Positions 26,001 through 38,512 of a stretch of DNA of 64,000 nucleotides are shown here, one piece after another (the stretch's first letter is position 1; each line of letters begins with the position of its first letter). The translations under genes and the position numbers were made by a program. The DNA lies in assembly GCA_013398955.1 (NCBI GenBank), contig VWPU01004924.1, forward strand, positions 31,226 through 95,225, in the 5' to 3' direction. The notes under the pieces were generated by a model that did no database searches, was not told the origin of the DNA, and worked only from the letters and a program-made list of their open reading frames with translations. Source of the DNA: Callaeas wilsoni (Eukaryota > Chordata > Aves > Passeriformes > Callaeidae).

Positions 26001-29000
26001 ACATTGGTAGAAGCCAAAAGAAGGTCTCGGGTCAGCTTCTCAGCTTCATCACTTTGTGTCTTCCTGATGATCCCTCCAAGGCCATTTGCTTGACAGATTG
26101 TTTCAAGTCTCTTTGCCAGCACTGGAGAGGTAGGATTCTGATGTTGTTTTAACTGCCCAGCATATCTTCCCCTAACACAGACAAAAAAGCTCATCCTGTT
26201 TCTTCTTATTTCAGAAAAGCACTCCGCTAGCAACTGTGTCAGACCATGCCTTCTCTCAACCTGTCTTATTTTGCCTTTATTTCCACCCCTGTGTCCACTC
26301 AATGTGGTCTGATGCTGGCTTAAGGAAGCCGTTCTGTCACAGCCCAGCTTATTAATTCCAACAGAAAAATTCAGGAAGTAATGCCAAACAAATTTTGCAC
26401 GAGCTAGCCATGTCTGTAGAGGTCCCGCTGCCCTTTGAGTCTGGCCTGTCCTCATTTCTCCCCTCACAACTCCTTCCAACAGAGGCCAATCATCAAACAA
26501 GACCAACCAACCTTCAGTCCATGTCCTCACAGGAGCAGATCACTCGCAATAAAGAAACTGGCCAACAAAAAGCACCTCTACACCTGTTGATGTTGGTGCA
26601 GTGCATTTCATTGCTCAATTAAACAAGGAACCTCCATTGTTAGCACTTTTGCTTTATCTTAAGCCCTATCTTGGCTACAGCTGTGGAATATTTTACTGAT
26701 CTCTGCATTCTTTTCCGCATGGACATTTTCGCTTTGGACAAAGCCAAAGGCTTTGTGTAAAGTCAGAGGCTTTGTTTTTCCTACATTACTCCCCTTTCTT
26801 GGTAGCCCAAGTCATGCATGAGAAATAGGGGTTTCAGCATAATTGCATGCCTAATGAAGCTTGAAATTATCGGTGGTGTCCACTGATGAATGAATACTGG
26901 ACATTGATCCAAGTCACGGAGTTTAAGCCTTTTTAGTTCAGCAATTCATTAGCAACAATTAGCACAGAGCATGTGGGACCCCAGGTGTTCTCCGCTGCAG
27001 CGATCAGATAACTCCCTGTGATGCCAAACCCCTGTGCCCCTGCCAAACACCTGGCCCCAGGGAGCAGCTCTGCCAGCACAGGTGGGGACTGCTCCTGTGT
27101 GAGCCCAAACTGAGGAGCTGAGGAGGAGAGGGCACCTGCAAGAACCTGATCCTGCATTAATGAGAGCATTGCTACACAGCTGTCACTGTACTCTGGGATG
27201 AGACTGCACCTCATCCAGGACATCCTGGACGTGGGTTTCCTTGCTCTGCTCTTTACATTGGGCTCTCCCGTGTGAGGAAGTAACCCCCCAGGCATCCTGA
27301 GGTTTGCTGTGTGGGGACTCGGTGCAGGTGCCTGGCTGTGCTTTGATCTTCAGCAGATGTGTCCCCCCACACTCACAGGTCAGCACGCCATAATTTCCAC
27401 ACGTAGTGCCAAAGCTATGAAAATGAGGGGATTCATCTTTTCTTTAGTTCAACAGTTATGAGAGCAACTATTTTCCAAAATGTTGCAGCAGTGCTGAAGC
27501 ATTTGAGATATGCACACCAAATAATGCTCCAGTGCTTTTTCTAAGCTCTTTCCCAGCAGGCTCCTGCCCTTTAGCCAACCTCTGTGAACCTTGCTGTCCT
27601 CTTGCATGAGCGGCTTGCCATGTTGGAAATGTAGACCTGAATTTTGTTTCACAGAACACTTTTTCTCAGTTAGCTAATGGCTTGGTTCAGCACAGCCTGG
27701 CAAATGCCCATTTGTAATGTTTACACCAGGTTATCCCAAACAGAGCTCTTCCCGCAAAGCAAACATTACCAAGAACCTCAGAACATGAGATGAGACCATT
27801 TTAATTGACCAAGCGTGAAATACAGAAATCTGAGCGTGAAAAATAGTTCTTTGTTCCCTGCCCAGGGGAACCACTAATTTCTCTCAGCACTGAAAGATAA
27901 CCAGGCAGAAATGGGCAGCCAGTTTCCTGTGCCTGCCCACAACTCCTTCTCCAGACCCTTCTCCTTCCTCTTGTCTCTCTCCATTCACTCCTCACACCCT
28001 GCAGCAGCTGGAACTTGGCCATGCCAGGTGCCCCTGGCCAGATCCACACATTTTCCCTGGCCAGGCGGAGTGCTGATGTTCAGGGACAGAGCCCAGCTCC
28101 AGCCAAACCCAGTTAATTGCTTCTTGTCTGCAGCATTCACTGTCCTTGAGTATCCATTAGTGGGAGTGTGCAAATCTCACAGCATCGGCCTAAAATATCC
28201 CCAGACAGTTTCTGTCAATATTAAACATTCTGCAGGAGGTTTATCTTAGAGCACATTGAAGTTGTAAAATAATGTCCAACACAGAAACATTTTTTTTTAA
28301 TCTACAGGAATTAACTACTCAATTAATTTAGAATGGGGTTGAGTCAATGATACTGGAGGCTGGTCAGACCCAGCCTGGGAGAGAATATTCTGCTTCAGGG
28401 TGCTGCAGGTCATGGATAGGTGGGACTCAGGAGTGAGAAATGCCTCCAGAGCATTGCTGTCTCTACAGATTGTTGTCCAGTAGAAGTATTGAAAGCACAA
28501 ATTCCTAGAGACTGCCCGAGAGAGAAGAAAGCATCAGCTCTTTCAACAGACAAACACTTCTAAAGTTCTTGTAGCATTAGAAGCTGAGATATCTTTCAAA
28601 AGAGATGGTACAATTTTGGGTTTCAATACCTTTTATGTGATTTGGCTTTGAGCAAGAGCTCAGTTGGGGAGTTAGTTAGTTATATGTTAGTATAACTGGA
28701 GGGGGAAAAAAGGAAGCAAAGAAATAAACATCATGTCTGTTAATGTCTAAAATCTTAATTTGAGCTTGAAGTCCAGGAGTATTGCTAAAGATCCAGTACA
28801 GCTCTGGATCTGCTTTTCTGGCACCAGCTAAGCAGCAAGGAAGAGGCTCGTGCCTTTACTGTGTTTTAAAAGCCTCATTATAAAGCCCCATTCCTTATCT
28901 TTATCCAAAGAACTGTCTGGTCCTGTGCTGGAGGACATCTTTCACAGTTGAGAAGTGACCCATCAGGGAAGCAAATGCCTTGGCTTTTCCAGGCAGGCTG

Positions 29001-29183
29001 TCAGAGGTGGCCTGGAGCTGGGTGACAGCATGCTCAGCAGCTGGGTGCCACAGGAGGTGGCTCCCCCAGACCCAATTCAGCTGTTTTCCCTGGAGAGGCT
29101 TTTCCTCGTGGTTTAGGGGCAGAGTGCCCAGGGCATCTCATGGGCTGCCATCCTATTAGGGCCAGTGCCCTCCTTGCTCACCC
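23010..29183. other. Intergenic, nothing recognised
   Basis: Unique-looking sequence downstream of the orphan CpG island. A 194-codon minus-strand frame at 25946-26530 has no recognisable domain. If the island drives a transcript, its exons could lie here, but none is evident. Confidence 0.55.
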
Positions 29184-29548
29184 CTCAACAAACTGCACTC
29201 CTTAGGAGTCTGCTCAGGAGGGAGGGGTGGAGATGGTCTAATCCATCCCTGATCCAGTTTGTGGAGACACACACTGCCCAAAAATTAATCAGGAAACAGC
29301 CCCCACCAAATCAGCCTGACAAAAGGTGTGAGAGGAGGAGAGAGGAAGAGGAAAGGGGAGATTCCAAAGGTGCTGGTACCAGAGGAGTCACTGAGTCTCA
29401 GGGAAGAGGAAGGAAGCTGTCAGGGTGGGAAGGGGAGCCTGTTGAGGGACAGCACTTACCCCTCTGAGGGGATGTGAGTCCACTGCAAGTGGCAGACAGG
29501 CTACATAAGATAGAAGGTAGCTCTAGTAAATGAAGAGGGAGAGTCAGA
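29184..29548 (+). repeat. 360-bp duplication, copy 1
   Basis: Starts CTCAACAAACTGCACTCC and ends GAGGGAGAGTCAGA. It is nearly identical to 29784-30143 for its first ~215 bases, with differences clustered in the later part (around 29407-29460). No gene is recognised in it; a ~100-codon frame present in both copies has no recognised homology. Confidence 0.95.
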
Positions 29549-29565
29549 TATATTAATATTAAATG

Positions 29566-29782
29566 CGCCGCCGGCACGCTGGCTGGGCTGAGATGGCAGC
29601 AGCTTGGTCCAGGCGTATCCCACACAAAGGTAGAACACCCCGGGGCACCTCGGTGCCTCGCTTGCCAGCCTCCCAGCCCGTGCGGTGGAGGGCACGGAGC
29701 CTAGCGTGCCTGGGGCTTGTGGATAGCCCCGGCGCCCCCAGAAATAAGTGAGCAGAGGTGGCTCTCGGCTGGTGATCCAAGG
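29566..29782. mobile_element. Truncated copy of the GC-rich interspersed repeat
   Basis: Homologous to 33592-33800 along its length. It ends exactly at the N (29783), after CCAAGG, where the other copy continues. It lies between the two copies of a ~360-bp duplication. Confidence 0.6.
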
Positions 29783-29783
29783 N
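29783..29783. other. Single undetermined base (assembly join)
   Basis: The only N in the window. It sits exactly at the break between the truncated GC-rich repeat and the second copy of the duplication, which suggests a contig join rather than a miscalled base. Confidence 0.8.
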
Positions 29784-30143
29784 CTCAACAAACTGCACTC
29801 CTTAGGAGTCTGCTCAGGAGGGAGGGGTGGAGATGGTCTAATCCATCCCTGATCCAGTTTGTGGAGACACACACTGCCCAAAAATTAATCAGGAAACAGC
29901 CCCCACCAAATCAGCCTGACAAAAGGTGTGAGATGAGGAGAGAGGAAGAGGAAAGGGGAGATTCCAAAGGTGCTGGTACCAGAGGAGTCACTGAGTCTCA
30001 GGGAAGAGCAGCTGTCAGGGCAGGAAATGGAGGCTGCTGAGGGACAACACTTACCCCTCTGAGGGGAGGTGAGTCCACTGCAAGTGGCAGACAGGCTACA
30101 TAAGATAGAAGGTAGCTCTGGTAAATGAAGAGGGAGAGTCAGA
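29784..30143 (+). repeat. 360-bp duplication, copy 2
   Basis: Begins directly after the N at 29783 and repeats copy 1 at an initial offset of 600 bases. It then continues into unique sequence (CTGGGGAAATCATC) where copy 1 runs into the GC-rich repeat. Confidence 0.95.
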
Positions 30144-30439
30144 CTGGGGAAATCATCTAAAATACTGTCTTTCCATTTTGTACCTCAGAGAGTGAAATGC
30201 TCGACCAAAAAATTTGATCCTTTACTTTCCCAAAGTGCATTTTTTTTCTTTTCATTTTACTGCTTTTGAAAAGAAAGCACCTGACTTGAAAAAATAGATG
30301 GCATCTTTTACTTCTCCAGTGGTATTCAGTGTTAATAGAGCTGGCATCTACTTTGCATGTCTATCCCTGGGCAAGCAGAGCAATTCCAGGATGAGACTGA
30401 GTACCCACCAAACTGGAAAATCACACAGTCCAGCCTCAT

Positions 30440-30738
30440 CACAGAATTGTTTGGGTTGGAAGGGATCTTCCCAGGCCATCTTGTCCAACTCCCTGCAATG
30501 AGAAGAGACATCTTTAATTAGATCAGGTTGCTCAGTTCCCTGTCCAACCTGACCTTGACTGCTGCCAAGGATGGGGGATCCACCGTTTCTCTGGGCAACT
30601 GGTTCCAGTGTTTCACCGCCCTCACCATAAGAAATTTTTTTCTTATACCAAATATGAATCTACTCTCTTTTAGTTTAAAACCATTTCTTCTTGTCCTATC
30701 ACAACAGGCCCTGGCGAAATATTTCTCTCCAAATGTGG
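30440..30738 (-). mobile_element. CR1 LINE 3'-end fragment
   Basis: On + it starts CACAGAATTGTTTGGGTTGG and continues through CTGGGCAACTGGTTCCAGTG and TTGTCCTATCACAACAGGCC. This is the expected antisense CR1 order over about 300 bp. Confidence 0.9.
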
Positions 30739-31394
30739 GAGCAAAGTACCAGAAGCTGGAGGGAAAGAGGCAGCGGAGTGACAGACTTACTCTGTGACTT
30801 TATAGTCATGGTTTAGGCTTAGATAGCTTCTTTACTTTTAATTGGCAGCTGGGGATTACCACCAAGCCTTTTATTTGTGTTTTGGAAGCAGGAGAATTAA
30901 TTCAAGCCAGCTGTGTTGGACCAGAGCAATGTTATTTTTCGTAGCCTGTGAAATCTCTGTAATCCACTATTCAAGGTCTGTTACAAGAAGCACCTACAGG
31001 CCCTGATATTAATTCTTTAGATTAAGCTTAGCCAGCTTACAGTTTTATCTCTGAATATCTACATGTAAGCCACTGCTGTCTCGGCTGCAATGGTGGCTGT
31101 CGAAGGAGCACACACCCTCTTCCCTTTCTGTCTCCAGGTAAAACTGACTTTGGAAACTGCTTTGGGAAACATCTTTGTAGATATAACCCTTTCTGGCATG
31201 GTTAAGAACACGAAGTCTGTCACATTCCTGGTCATTGCCTTGTTTTCAAAATGTCTTCATTAAATTCCACTGAAGTGAAGGAGCTGAATGTCATTATTTC
31301 AATTAACAAGTTACGCAAAAGACCAGCAATGTGCTGTGCTGCTGGTGAGGCCAGCAGCCTCAGAAAGCTGATTCCACTTTTGTGGCTCATTGTA
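30739..31394. other. Intergenic, nothing recognised
   Basis: About 650 bp of unique-looking sequence between a CR1 and an LTR-like block. Confidence 0.6.
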
Positions 31395-32040
31395 GGAGCT
31401 CCAGTTGGTTTAGACGGTCGGGACGGCTAGAGACGAGAGATCTCTGTGGTTGGGTCTTAGAGCATGGAGTTAATTTATGAAGGGCATGGGTATAGTGGCC
31501 CTGCTTGGAGCTGCCAGCTGCAGCTCGAAGCAGGCCAGAAAAGTAAGAGAGCAAGAGAAGCAAAGGTAAGAGCAAGAGAGAGTAAGGGGAGGAAGAAGAA
31601 GAAGAAGAAAAAGAAGAAGAAGAAGAAGAAGAAGTGCGAGGTTCTTGTTTACAATACAATAAATCTTCTTCTGTGTTGAATATTCTATTTTCCATTAACC
31701 AATCTAGTACAAGATACAAATCCTATAGCATTTACATACAGCCTATAAGAATTGTTACATTACCATACTGTGTTGCATTTTAAACTCTAGAAACTACTCT
31801 TTCGACCCGTGCTGCCAAGCTAGTAGGGTCTGCTCTGACCCTTGGACCTGTCTGCAAGCAGAGGGTATGGTTCAATCAGAGAGAGGATTACCTTCTGCCG
31901 GCCATCCCATTGTTTTCCAGTTGTTCAGTAACTAAGGCTTGGTATCTCAAAGCTTGCTTTCATTTCAATCTCACTTATAGTTTCCATATTCTCAGCATCT
32001 TTTGCCAGGCAATCGTATTTATAAGGCTTTCCTGTTTCAT
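31395..32040. mobile_element. Possible LTR-like interspersed repeat, strand unresolved
   Basis: A stretch of distinct composition contains GGTTGGGTCTTAGAGCATGG, a purine-rich run with a GAA microsatellite, an AATAAA on + (31660-31665) and TCGACCCGTGCTGCCAAGC. The layout suggests a retroviral LTR, but polyadenylation and promoter motifs do not give a consistent strand. No coding potential is evident. Confidence 0.3.
31591..31634 (+). repeat. GAA trinucleotide microsatellite
   Basis: About 14 GAA units with one AAA interruption, inside the LTR-like block at 31.4-32.0 kb. Confidence 0.9.
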
Positions 32041-33589
32041 CTTCCCCAACAGCTCACAGTGTTTGATGAATTCAAACAGAAACAGACATGGAACTCCACC
32101 TCTGGCTCACTTCCCCAGCATCCCTTCTCCTGTACCTGGCCCACCGCCTCTGTCTTGGACGCTGGAGCACCCGGAGGAGAAGACGCTGGTGGCTCTGGGA
32201 CTTTCCTCCTCTGGTCTGTGCAGTGCTCATGAGACTTGGGAAAAGGAGTCCCACCCCAGAGTGGGGTCAAACCCGTGGCAATAGCACTTCATGGGGTAAT
32301 ATCAGCACAGGTGGACCTGTCCTCTGTCCCAGTCCCGTGGCACTTGTACAGGACCATGTCGTGTCCTGGTCTCCATCGTGGTGCTCTGGCAGAGGGGTGT
32401 GGAAGCCAGCAGAGTGGCACCGGCAGGCTCCTGTCCCCCAGCACTGAGCGAGGAGCAGGCAAGGGACAAGGAGATAAATGAGCTCAGTGACATATTCAGT
32501 GTCCAGGGTGCCTGGGAGCCCAATCTTTCTGGGAGATAACTTGCTGTTTGTCTGTCCTTGCTGGGAAAGCAACACCTGGTTTATACCACATCTTACAGTG
32601 CCAACACTGTGCATTAACTGGATTTTGCATAACTTATTTGCAAACATTGTACAAATGCTTCGTATGTCACCCAGCCTATGTTTTGGTGTGGAAAGAAAAA
32701 GAGGGAAAACATTTATTACAGGAGAGTATTAAAACAAGCAGTATGTAGGAGTGGAAGGAGATTTGTATTTCTAATTGTCATATTACATCTTGTCTCCAGA
32801 AGCTTGTTCCTGAGAGTGCCATACGTTTTTACATAAATCATTATGCTTGGACAGAAATCATAAATACGCTGCTGGAAATGCTGTGGTTTTGTACCAGCTG
32901 CCGCAGGCCTGACTGTAGAGAAACAAGAATAAAGAAAAAAAACACTGAAAGCTCAGGATTTCTTTTCCTAGAGTCATGCCCAAAATTTCTGTGCTTTTCT
33001 CAAAGTTACTAAAACTGTTGGATTTTCCATACAACCGAGATGCAAAACTGCCAATTCTTCTGCCTCCACCAAAAATCCCACAGTTATGACACTTTGTCTT
33101 TAAAGCTTTGGATTGCAAATCCTTAAGATTATATGGAAATCTTGGATTGTGCTGGTTTTAAAGGAGTGGGCTTCAGCTGTCCAGAGCTGCAGAGAAGAAA
33201 CTGCACCTGTACCTTTGCTAACACAGCAAAAGAAACAGCACAAATACCTCTTTTCTTTCTATGGTTCTCCTTTGTTCCAAACAGTTTTAAGCCAATTTTT
33301 CTTTTCAACAGGGCCTGTCTGATGGTGCTCAGATATATGCCACCCACAATTCTGGAAACTGTGAGAATAAGATCATGTGTACCCCATGATTTGAGGGTAG
33401 CCACTGCCCACGTTGATCCCTTCTGTCACCTGCCTACACCTCTGGTCATCAGGCATAAACATCAGCAGATGGCTTCAGCCTTGCCCTCATGGGCAGCTGG
33501 AGAGGGGCTCCTGAGCCGTGGAGGGGCCATTTCTCAGAGGTTACAAAATCTCAGATGGACTGGAGTAGTTGGGCAAGAAGTATATCAGT
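32041..33589. other. Intergenic, nothing recognised
   Basis: Moderately GC-rich at 32.08-32.45 kb, with overlapping frames on both strands. The rest is AT-rich. No gene or named repeat was recognised. Confidence 0.5.
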
Positions 33590-34210
33590 ACGCCAGTGCG
33601 CTGGCCGGGCCCGGAGAGCTGCAGCTTGTCCAGAGGGGCCCAACATGAGAGGAGGACACTCTGTGGCACTGTGTGCCTCGCTGGCAGCTCCCTCGCCCGT
33701 GCGGTGGGAGGCACGGAGCCACGCGCGCCCGGGGCTTATGGATTGCCCAAGCGTAGCCAGAAATTAATGAGTGAGGCGGCTTCTTCGGCCGGTATTCCAA
33801 GGGTTTGTTGTAGAAACTCCCTCGAAGGGGTCCAGCATGAAGAAGGCCAAACTTCCAGCCAGGGTGCACTTAAAGGGGGTACAGAGAAAGAGACAGGGAT
33901 GACACAGCATGACCTATAGGAAGAAGGGAAGGGCAGAACAGATCTGGTTACCTTTCCTTAGGAGATACACGGGGTGTCTGTCCACTGTCCATCAGACAGA
34001 CCGAGCCCACATCAGGTCACAGGAATTCAGTGGGAGAAGCCATTCTCACAGAGGGGCGTTTAACCTTTGGAGCCAGCCCACCAAACCTCTTTATCTGGGC
34101 TCTGTGGCCCCCTGGGCATTCCTATGGTTGGTTCAGTCACCACAACAAAGGAGAATGTCACACATACGGTCAGCTGGGCTTCGAAAATGCTCCTGACAAC
34201 ACTCCCAGAG
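33590..34210. mobile_element. GC-rich interspersed repeat, probably retroviral LTR-related
   Basis: The first part (33592-33800) is clearly homologous to 29566-29782: both share CGCCCGTGCGGTGG-type and GGGGCTT(A/G)TGGAT blocks and end in GGT(A/G)(T/A)TCCAAGG. Unlike that copy, this one continues past CCAAGG into TTTGTTGTAGAAACTCCC and a further ~400 bp. Two unrelated sites sharing it make it an interspersed repeat; the LTR assignment is inference. Confidence 0.5.
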
Positions 34211-37200
34211 CACGATGAGAAGGAGGTACAAGAGGATGCAGAGTCTCCCTGAGGCCTTAGGTGTCTCTGATGGTCACACCCCATCCTCCTCCCCCTCATC
34301 AAACTCACTGCTTGGAGCTGCTACACCTCTGGGGGGCAAAGTGGATGCTGGCTCTTGTGAGAAGAGACATCCTAGTAGTATCTCAGTTTTTATATCTCAT
34401 CCTAATCAGATGGACTGTGGCCAGAGATGCATGAAAATGCAAAGTAATGAGGGAGAACAATGGCCTTTATCCATGTCAAAGGTTGAAATTCTCATAAAGC
34501 CTGGCTTTGTGCCAGTTTGAGTGGATTCACCAGCAGTGTTTCACTCCCATCAGAGCTGCACATCTGCATCTGCAACAGCTGCTGTGAGGGCACAGCAGTG
34601 GCCACGGGCTGTCCCCAAATCAGGCCTGTCCTCACGAGGTAAAACCTGTGCCATGAACTGTGTTTGCCACACTGCACAGGAAACCGCGCTGCCCTGTGGC
34701 ACTGCATCTTTTAAATTAGTTTTGAATAACCAACTCTTTAATTACATTTTAGCCCTGCCTATCTCGTGCAATCTTCAGAAACCAGAAAGGTTTAGGAAAA
34801 TGGCTTTTTGTCTTGCCTGTCTGCTTTGGCAGTGGGTGTTGCAGGCACCTACCTGCTATTCATGGAAAGAAAGAAAAAAAAGAAGTTTAGCTAAGTGCTA
34901 CATTAACTGTACTAGAGAAAATACATCAACTGCTAAAAAAATTCATAAAATTCAGAAATTACTTTTAGGAAATTAAGTTATCAGTTAATGCTTAACAGGT
35001 ACTCCAAGATTTTGAGGTTTTCTATATTTATGCTACCATAGCTACAATCCTGTATAATAGAAAACATCCTCACTCAATTTTTTTCTATTTCTTTCACAGG
35101 TGCTTAAAGATATCTGCTGCCTTCTGGAATGGATTGCTGCTAGATAGTCAGAAAACACATTTGTTAACTACCTAAATATTCTGTTTGTTAATGCATTGGT
35201 TTATTTTTAATAGGTTTTTCCCTTTCTGAATTAGCATTTTAATTTTAAAGGCTTTGCCAGCTTCTGGTGTAATGGATTGTGGAAGTAGCCTTAACATGTG
35301 AACTGTGTTTATTCTAAATTCCTGATGAGCAGAGGCCCATGTGTGCTTGAGCCTTAAGGATTCTGTGTGCTCATGTGTGTACACGTGTGTATGAATAAAA
35401 AAAGCTATAAATTACATGCACACAATTCCTTTGTTAAAGGAGCTGAGAATGAGAAAGAGATTTTGGCTGCAATCATCACTGTCAAGAGCTCACTGCACAT
35501 TTTGTGCTGCAATTTTAGCAGGTTGATGGCAACCATCAAAATGCAGGTCAAACTAGAAGCATGAAAGCTGGATTGTTACCTGAGCTGTCCACATGTCTCA
35601 AACTAAAACCCAGATGATCTTTTTTCATTTAGACAAGCTTAGTGATGGGCTCAGGAGGAAATTTCCCAGAGGAAACAAATACAGTCAGCACATCTGTCTT
35701 GGGGATGATAGAATGGGAAATTTTTCTCTTGGGATCTCAACAATTCCCTTTGCAAGTCTCAGCTATGCCAAAGAAGCACTGAAGTGCATAAAAACATAAG
35801 TAGGAGCTCTGATCCTGTCTCTTGTGCTCGTGCATCTCATCATTCTACATTCTGCAGTGAACCTGGGGACAGCAGCCCTGCGTGCTGTGCAGGAACTCAT
35901 CTGGTCCATGTCATTTCCTTTCCAGTTACAGTTTTCTCCAGAGTAAAGCTTTTATTTTTTCTGTGTTTTTCTCTGTGTTTATATTGCCTATCACTGCCAC
36001 ACATTTACCTGCAGATGCAATTTAAGCAGAATAAATTACGCCTGTGAAATATACCCTCCTCCCTGAACTGTACTGACTACCTAAATGCCTTCTCATTAGA
36101 TGAATCAGCAGAGCTCCCTTGTACCCCCTCCTTACTTGGCCTGAAAATAAGAGGTTCCTTTGGTTACGGGTGTCTTAGAAATAAGTTAGTAATGTACTTT
36201 CATGTGCAGGAGGCTAAAGCCATGCAAGCAGGAGATCCACCTTTTTCTCCAGGCTTGGAAAGGAGGAGCCCAGCAGTCAGCACATGCTGTGGGTCAGCAC
36301 CTGCTCTGTTAGAAAAGAACAATTCTGTCACACGTGCCTGCAACCTGGTTTGCTTGCCCTTGGCTACTATACTGTGGCTTTTTTTTCCCAGCAGAGGGAA
36401 AACTCCATGAAAACAAACAAACAAAAAAAAATGCAGATAATCAATATGTTTTACTCCATAAGTATCTAAATTACGTGGTGTGACATATGAACAGATATTT
36501 TCCTTCTGTGAAAAATAAGATAAAAAGATCTAGCACAGTCTTGATAGAAGAATATTTAATAAATGGGATTATTTCCCATCAGATTAGTCACTAAGAGATC
36601 TGGATGTGAACAGCACACCTCAGACGTACAAGGAGTCTGAGGCGATGGCAAACGTAAACTAGAAAAGAGGGGATATTAAAATTAAAACAAGCATGTATCA
36701 CAAGCTGGTGGTTTAAATAGGCATAGAAAAAGCAGAAAAACATATAACAAAGCATTCTGGGAGTGGTTCACACTAATACGCATGTCCTAGCCCACAAATA
36801 CACAGGAATTGTACACCTAATACTTTATTGTACTTTCCTTTATTCATTCTTTTTCCAGGAATATCCTGTTGGTAGTCATTCCCTCACGACATAAATGTTT
36901 TCACAGGAAAAAAAATTATATCTAGGTATCATTTCTTTAGAAATATATTTGAAAGCCAGTCAAATTGCAGAGGAGGTAGAATTCTCCTTTCAAAGGACTC
37001 CATGATTCACCACTGTGTAAACTTCAACATCGGCAAGCACAAAACGTCCTGCAGGTAAAAGGTTCAGGCAGATATGAAACCTCACATATAGGAGGCTCCC
37101 ACAGTTCCAAAAGCGTACTTTCACACTGGAGAGCAAACACAATGAATTGTTTATCGCTGTAGGTTCCTTCTGATAACTCTATGACGTTCAAGATAGCAAA

Positions 37201-37878
37201 ATTCAAACCTGCCAGAAATCAAAATCCAAAGAGCACCAAATAAGATATTTGCTTCCTTAAGCACTATACAGTTGATAAACAGAAATAATCTTTACACTGA
37301 GGCATTGCATTAGGCAAGGCAAGCATCCCAATTACTAGAGGCTGGTGAAGCCTCAGGAATTTGTCTCAGGTGGCTCTGTCATGTAGAAAAGAGGAAGAAG
37401 TCCAGAAAGGGAAATTAAAGCACAGAAAAATATGAAGTGACATCCACAATCGGAGTTCTTGCTGATGGTGCTTTCACCTCGTGTCTTGGCTGAGCACTTC
37501 AGCCTGTGCTGCATCCCCCAGGCTCTGCAGCAGGTGGAGAAGTCACAAGCTTCCTCAGGAGGGGCACAAAGCAGCTCTTGGAGACACTCTTTTCCTCCAG
37601 TCCCTTTTTAATGCACGGCAGACACACAAGGCAAGGTGCTGTGAATCACTCAGCCAGATGCCTCCACTTCCAAAGCTCGGGCTGGGAACATGTCAGCCGG
37701 GACTGACAGTGCTGTCCCCCGTCCCTGCTGCCTCCCTGGCACCGGCTACCCAGCCTGGCGAGCAGAGGGCTTTCCTGGGGAGAATTAGCCCTGGTGGACA
37801 CTGCTGATGGAGCCATGCCCGTCCGGACTGCCATCGCGTGGCTTCGGTCCTGTGAACACAAAGTAACTGCACACTCCC
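34211..37878. other. Intergenic, nothing recognised
   Basis: AT-rich unique sequence. Open frames are under ~150 codons and show no homology I recognise. Confidence 0.6.
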
Positions 37879-38192
37879 GTGTGTGGTTTTTTCCCTCAGC
37901 CCTCTTCTCCCGGGTGTAGGATGAGGGCTGAACTCATAATGACACCTGTGGTTCACAAACAAGATTGAAAACCACTTTTACAGGTCCTTCAGAAATGCCT
38001 CAAAAATATTTGGAAAATTGCACGAATCGCTCTACCTCTTAAATGACTCATTAAGAGGAGAGACAACAGACAATGTATTTTTCTAATGACTCAGGAGCTC
38101 AAGGTACCTTGCAAACCTGCCTGCTGCTGCTTCCCGCATTCCCAGCTCTATGGAAGAGTGAGCAGCTTCAGGGGCTGGCAACAGCAAGGATT
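37879..38192 (+). repeat. 315-bp tandem duplication, copy 1
   Basis: Runs from a GTGTGGTTTTTTCC-like start through CCTCTTCTCCCGGGTGTAGG to GGCAACAGCAAGGA. Copy 2 follows directly at an offset of 314 to 322 bases. No gene is recognised in it. Confidence 0.9.
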
Positions 38193-38512
38193 TTGTGTGT
38201 TTTTTTCACTCTGTCCTCTTCTCCCAGGTGTAAGATGAGGATTGGACTCATAATGACACCTGTGGCTCACGACACTGCTCACGAGATTGAAAACCACTTT
38301 TACAGGTCCTTCAGAAATACCTCAAAAATATTTGGAAAATTGCACAAATCGCTCTACCTCTTAAATGACTCATTAAGAGGAGAGACAACAGACAATGTAT
38401 TTTTCTAATGACTCAGGAGCTCAAGGTACCTTGCAAACCTGCCTGCTGCTGCTTCCCGCATTCCCAGCTCTGTGGAGGAATCAGCAGCTTCAGGAGCTGG
38501 CGACAGCAAGGA
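38193..38512 (+). repeat. 315-bp tandem duplication, copy 2
   Basis: Matches copy 1 with scattered substitutions and one 8-bp length difference (CTCACGACACTGCTCACGAG against TTCACAAACAAG). The match ends after GGCGACAGCAAGGA, where the sequence becomes unique. Confidence 0.9.

Noticed and set aside
25946..26530. 194-codon minus-strand frame
   Set aside because: No recognisable domain or gene context; kept only as an unassigned frame.
29184..30143. Paired LTRs of one provirus formed by the 360-bp duplication
   Set aside because: The copies lack TG...CA ends, promoter and polyadenylation signals, and the sequence between is a truncated copy of a different repeat ending at the N.
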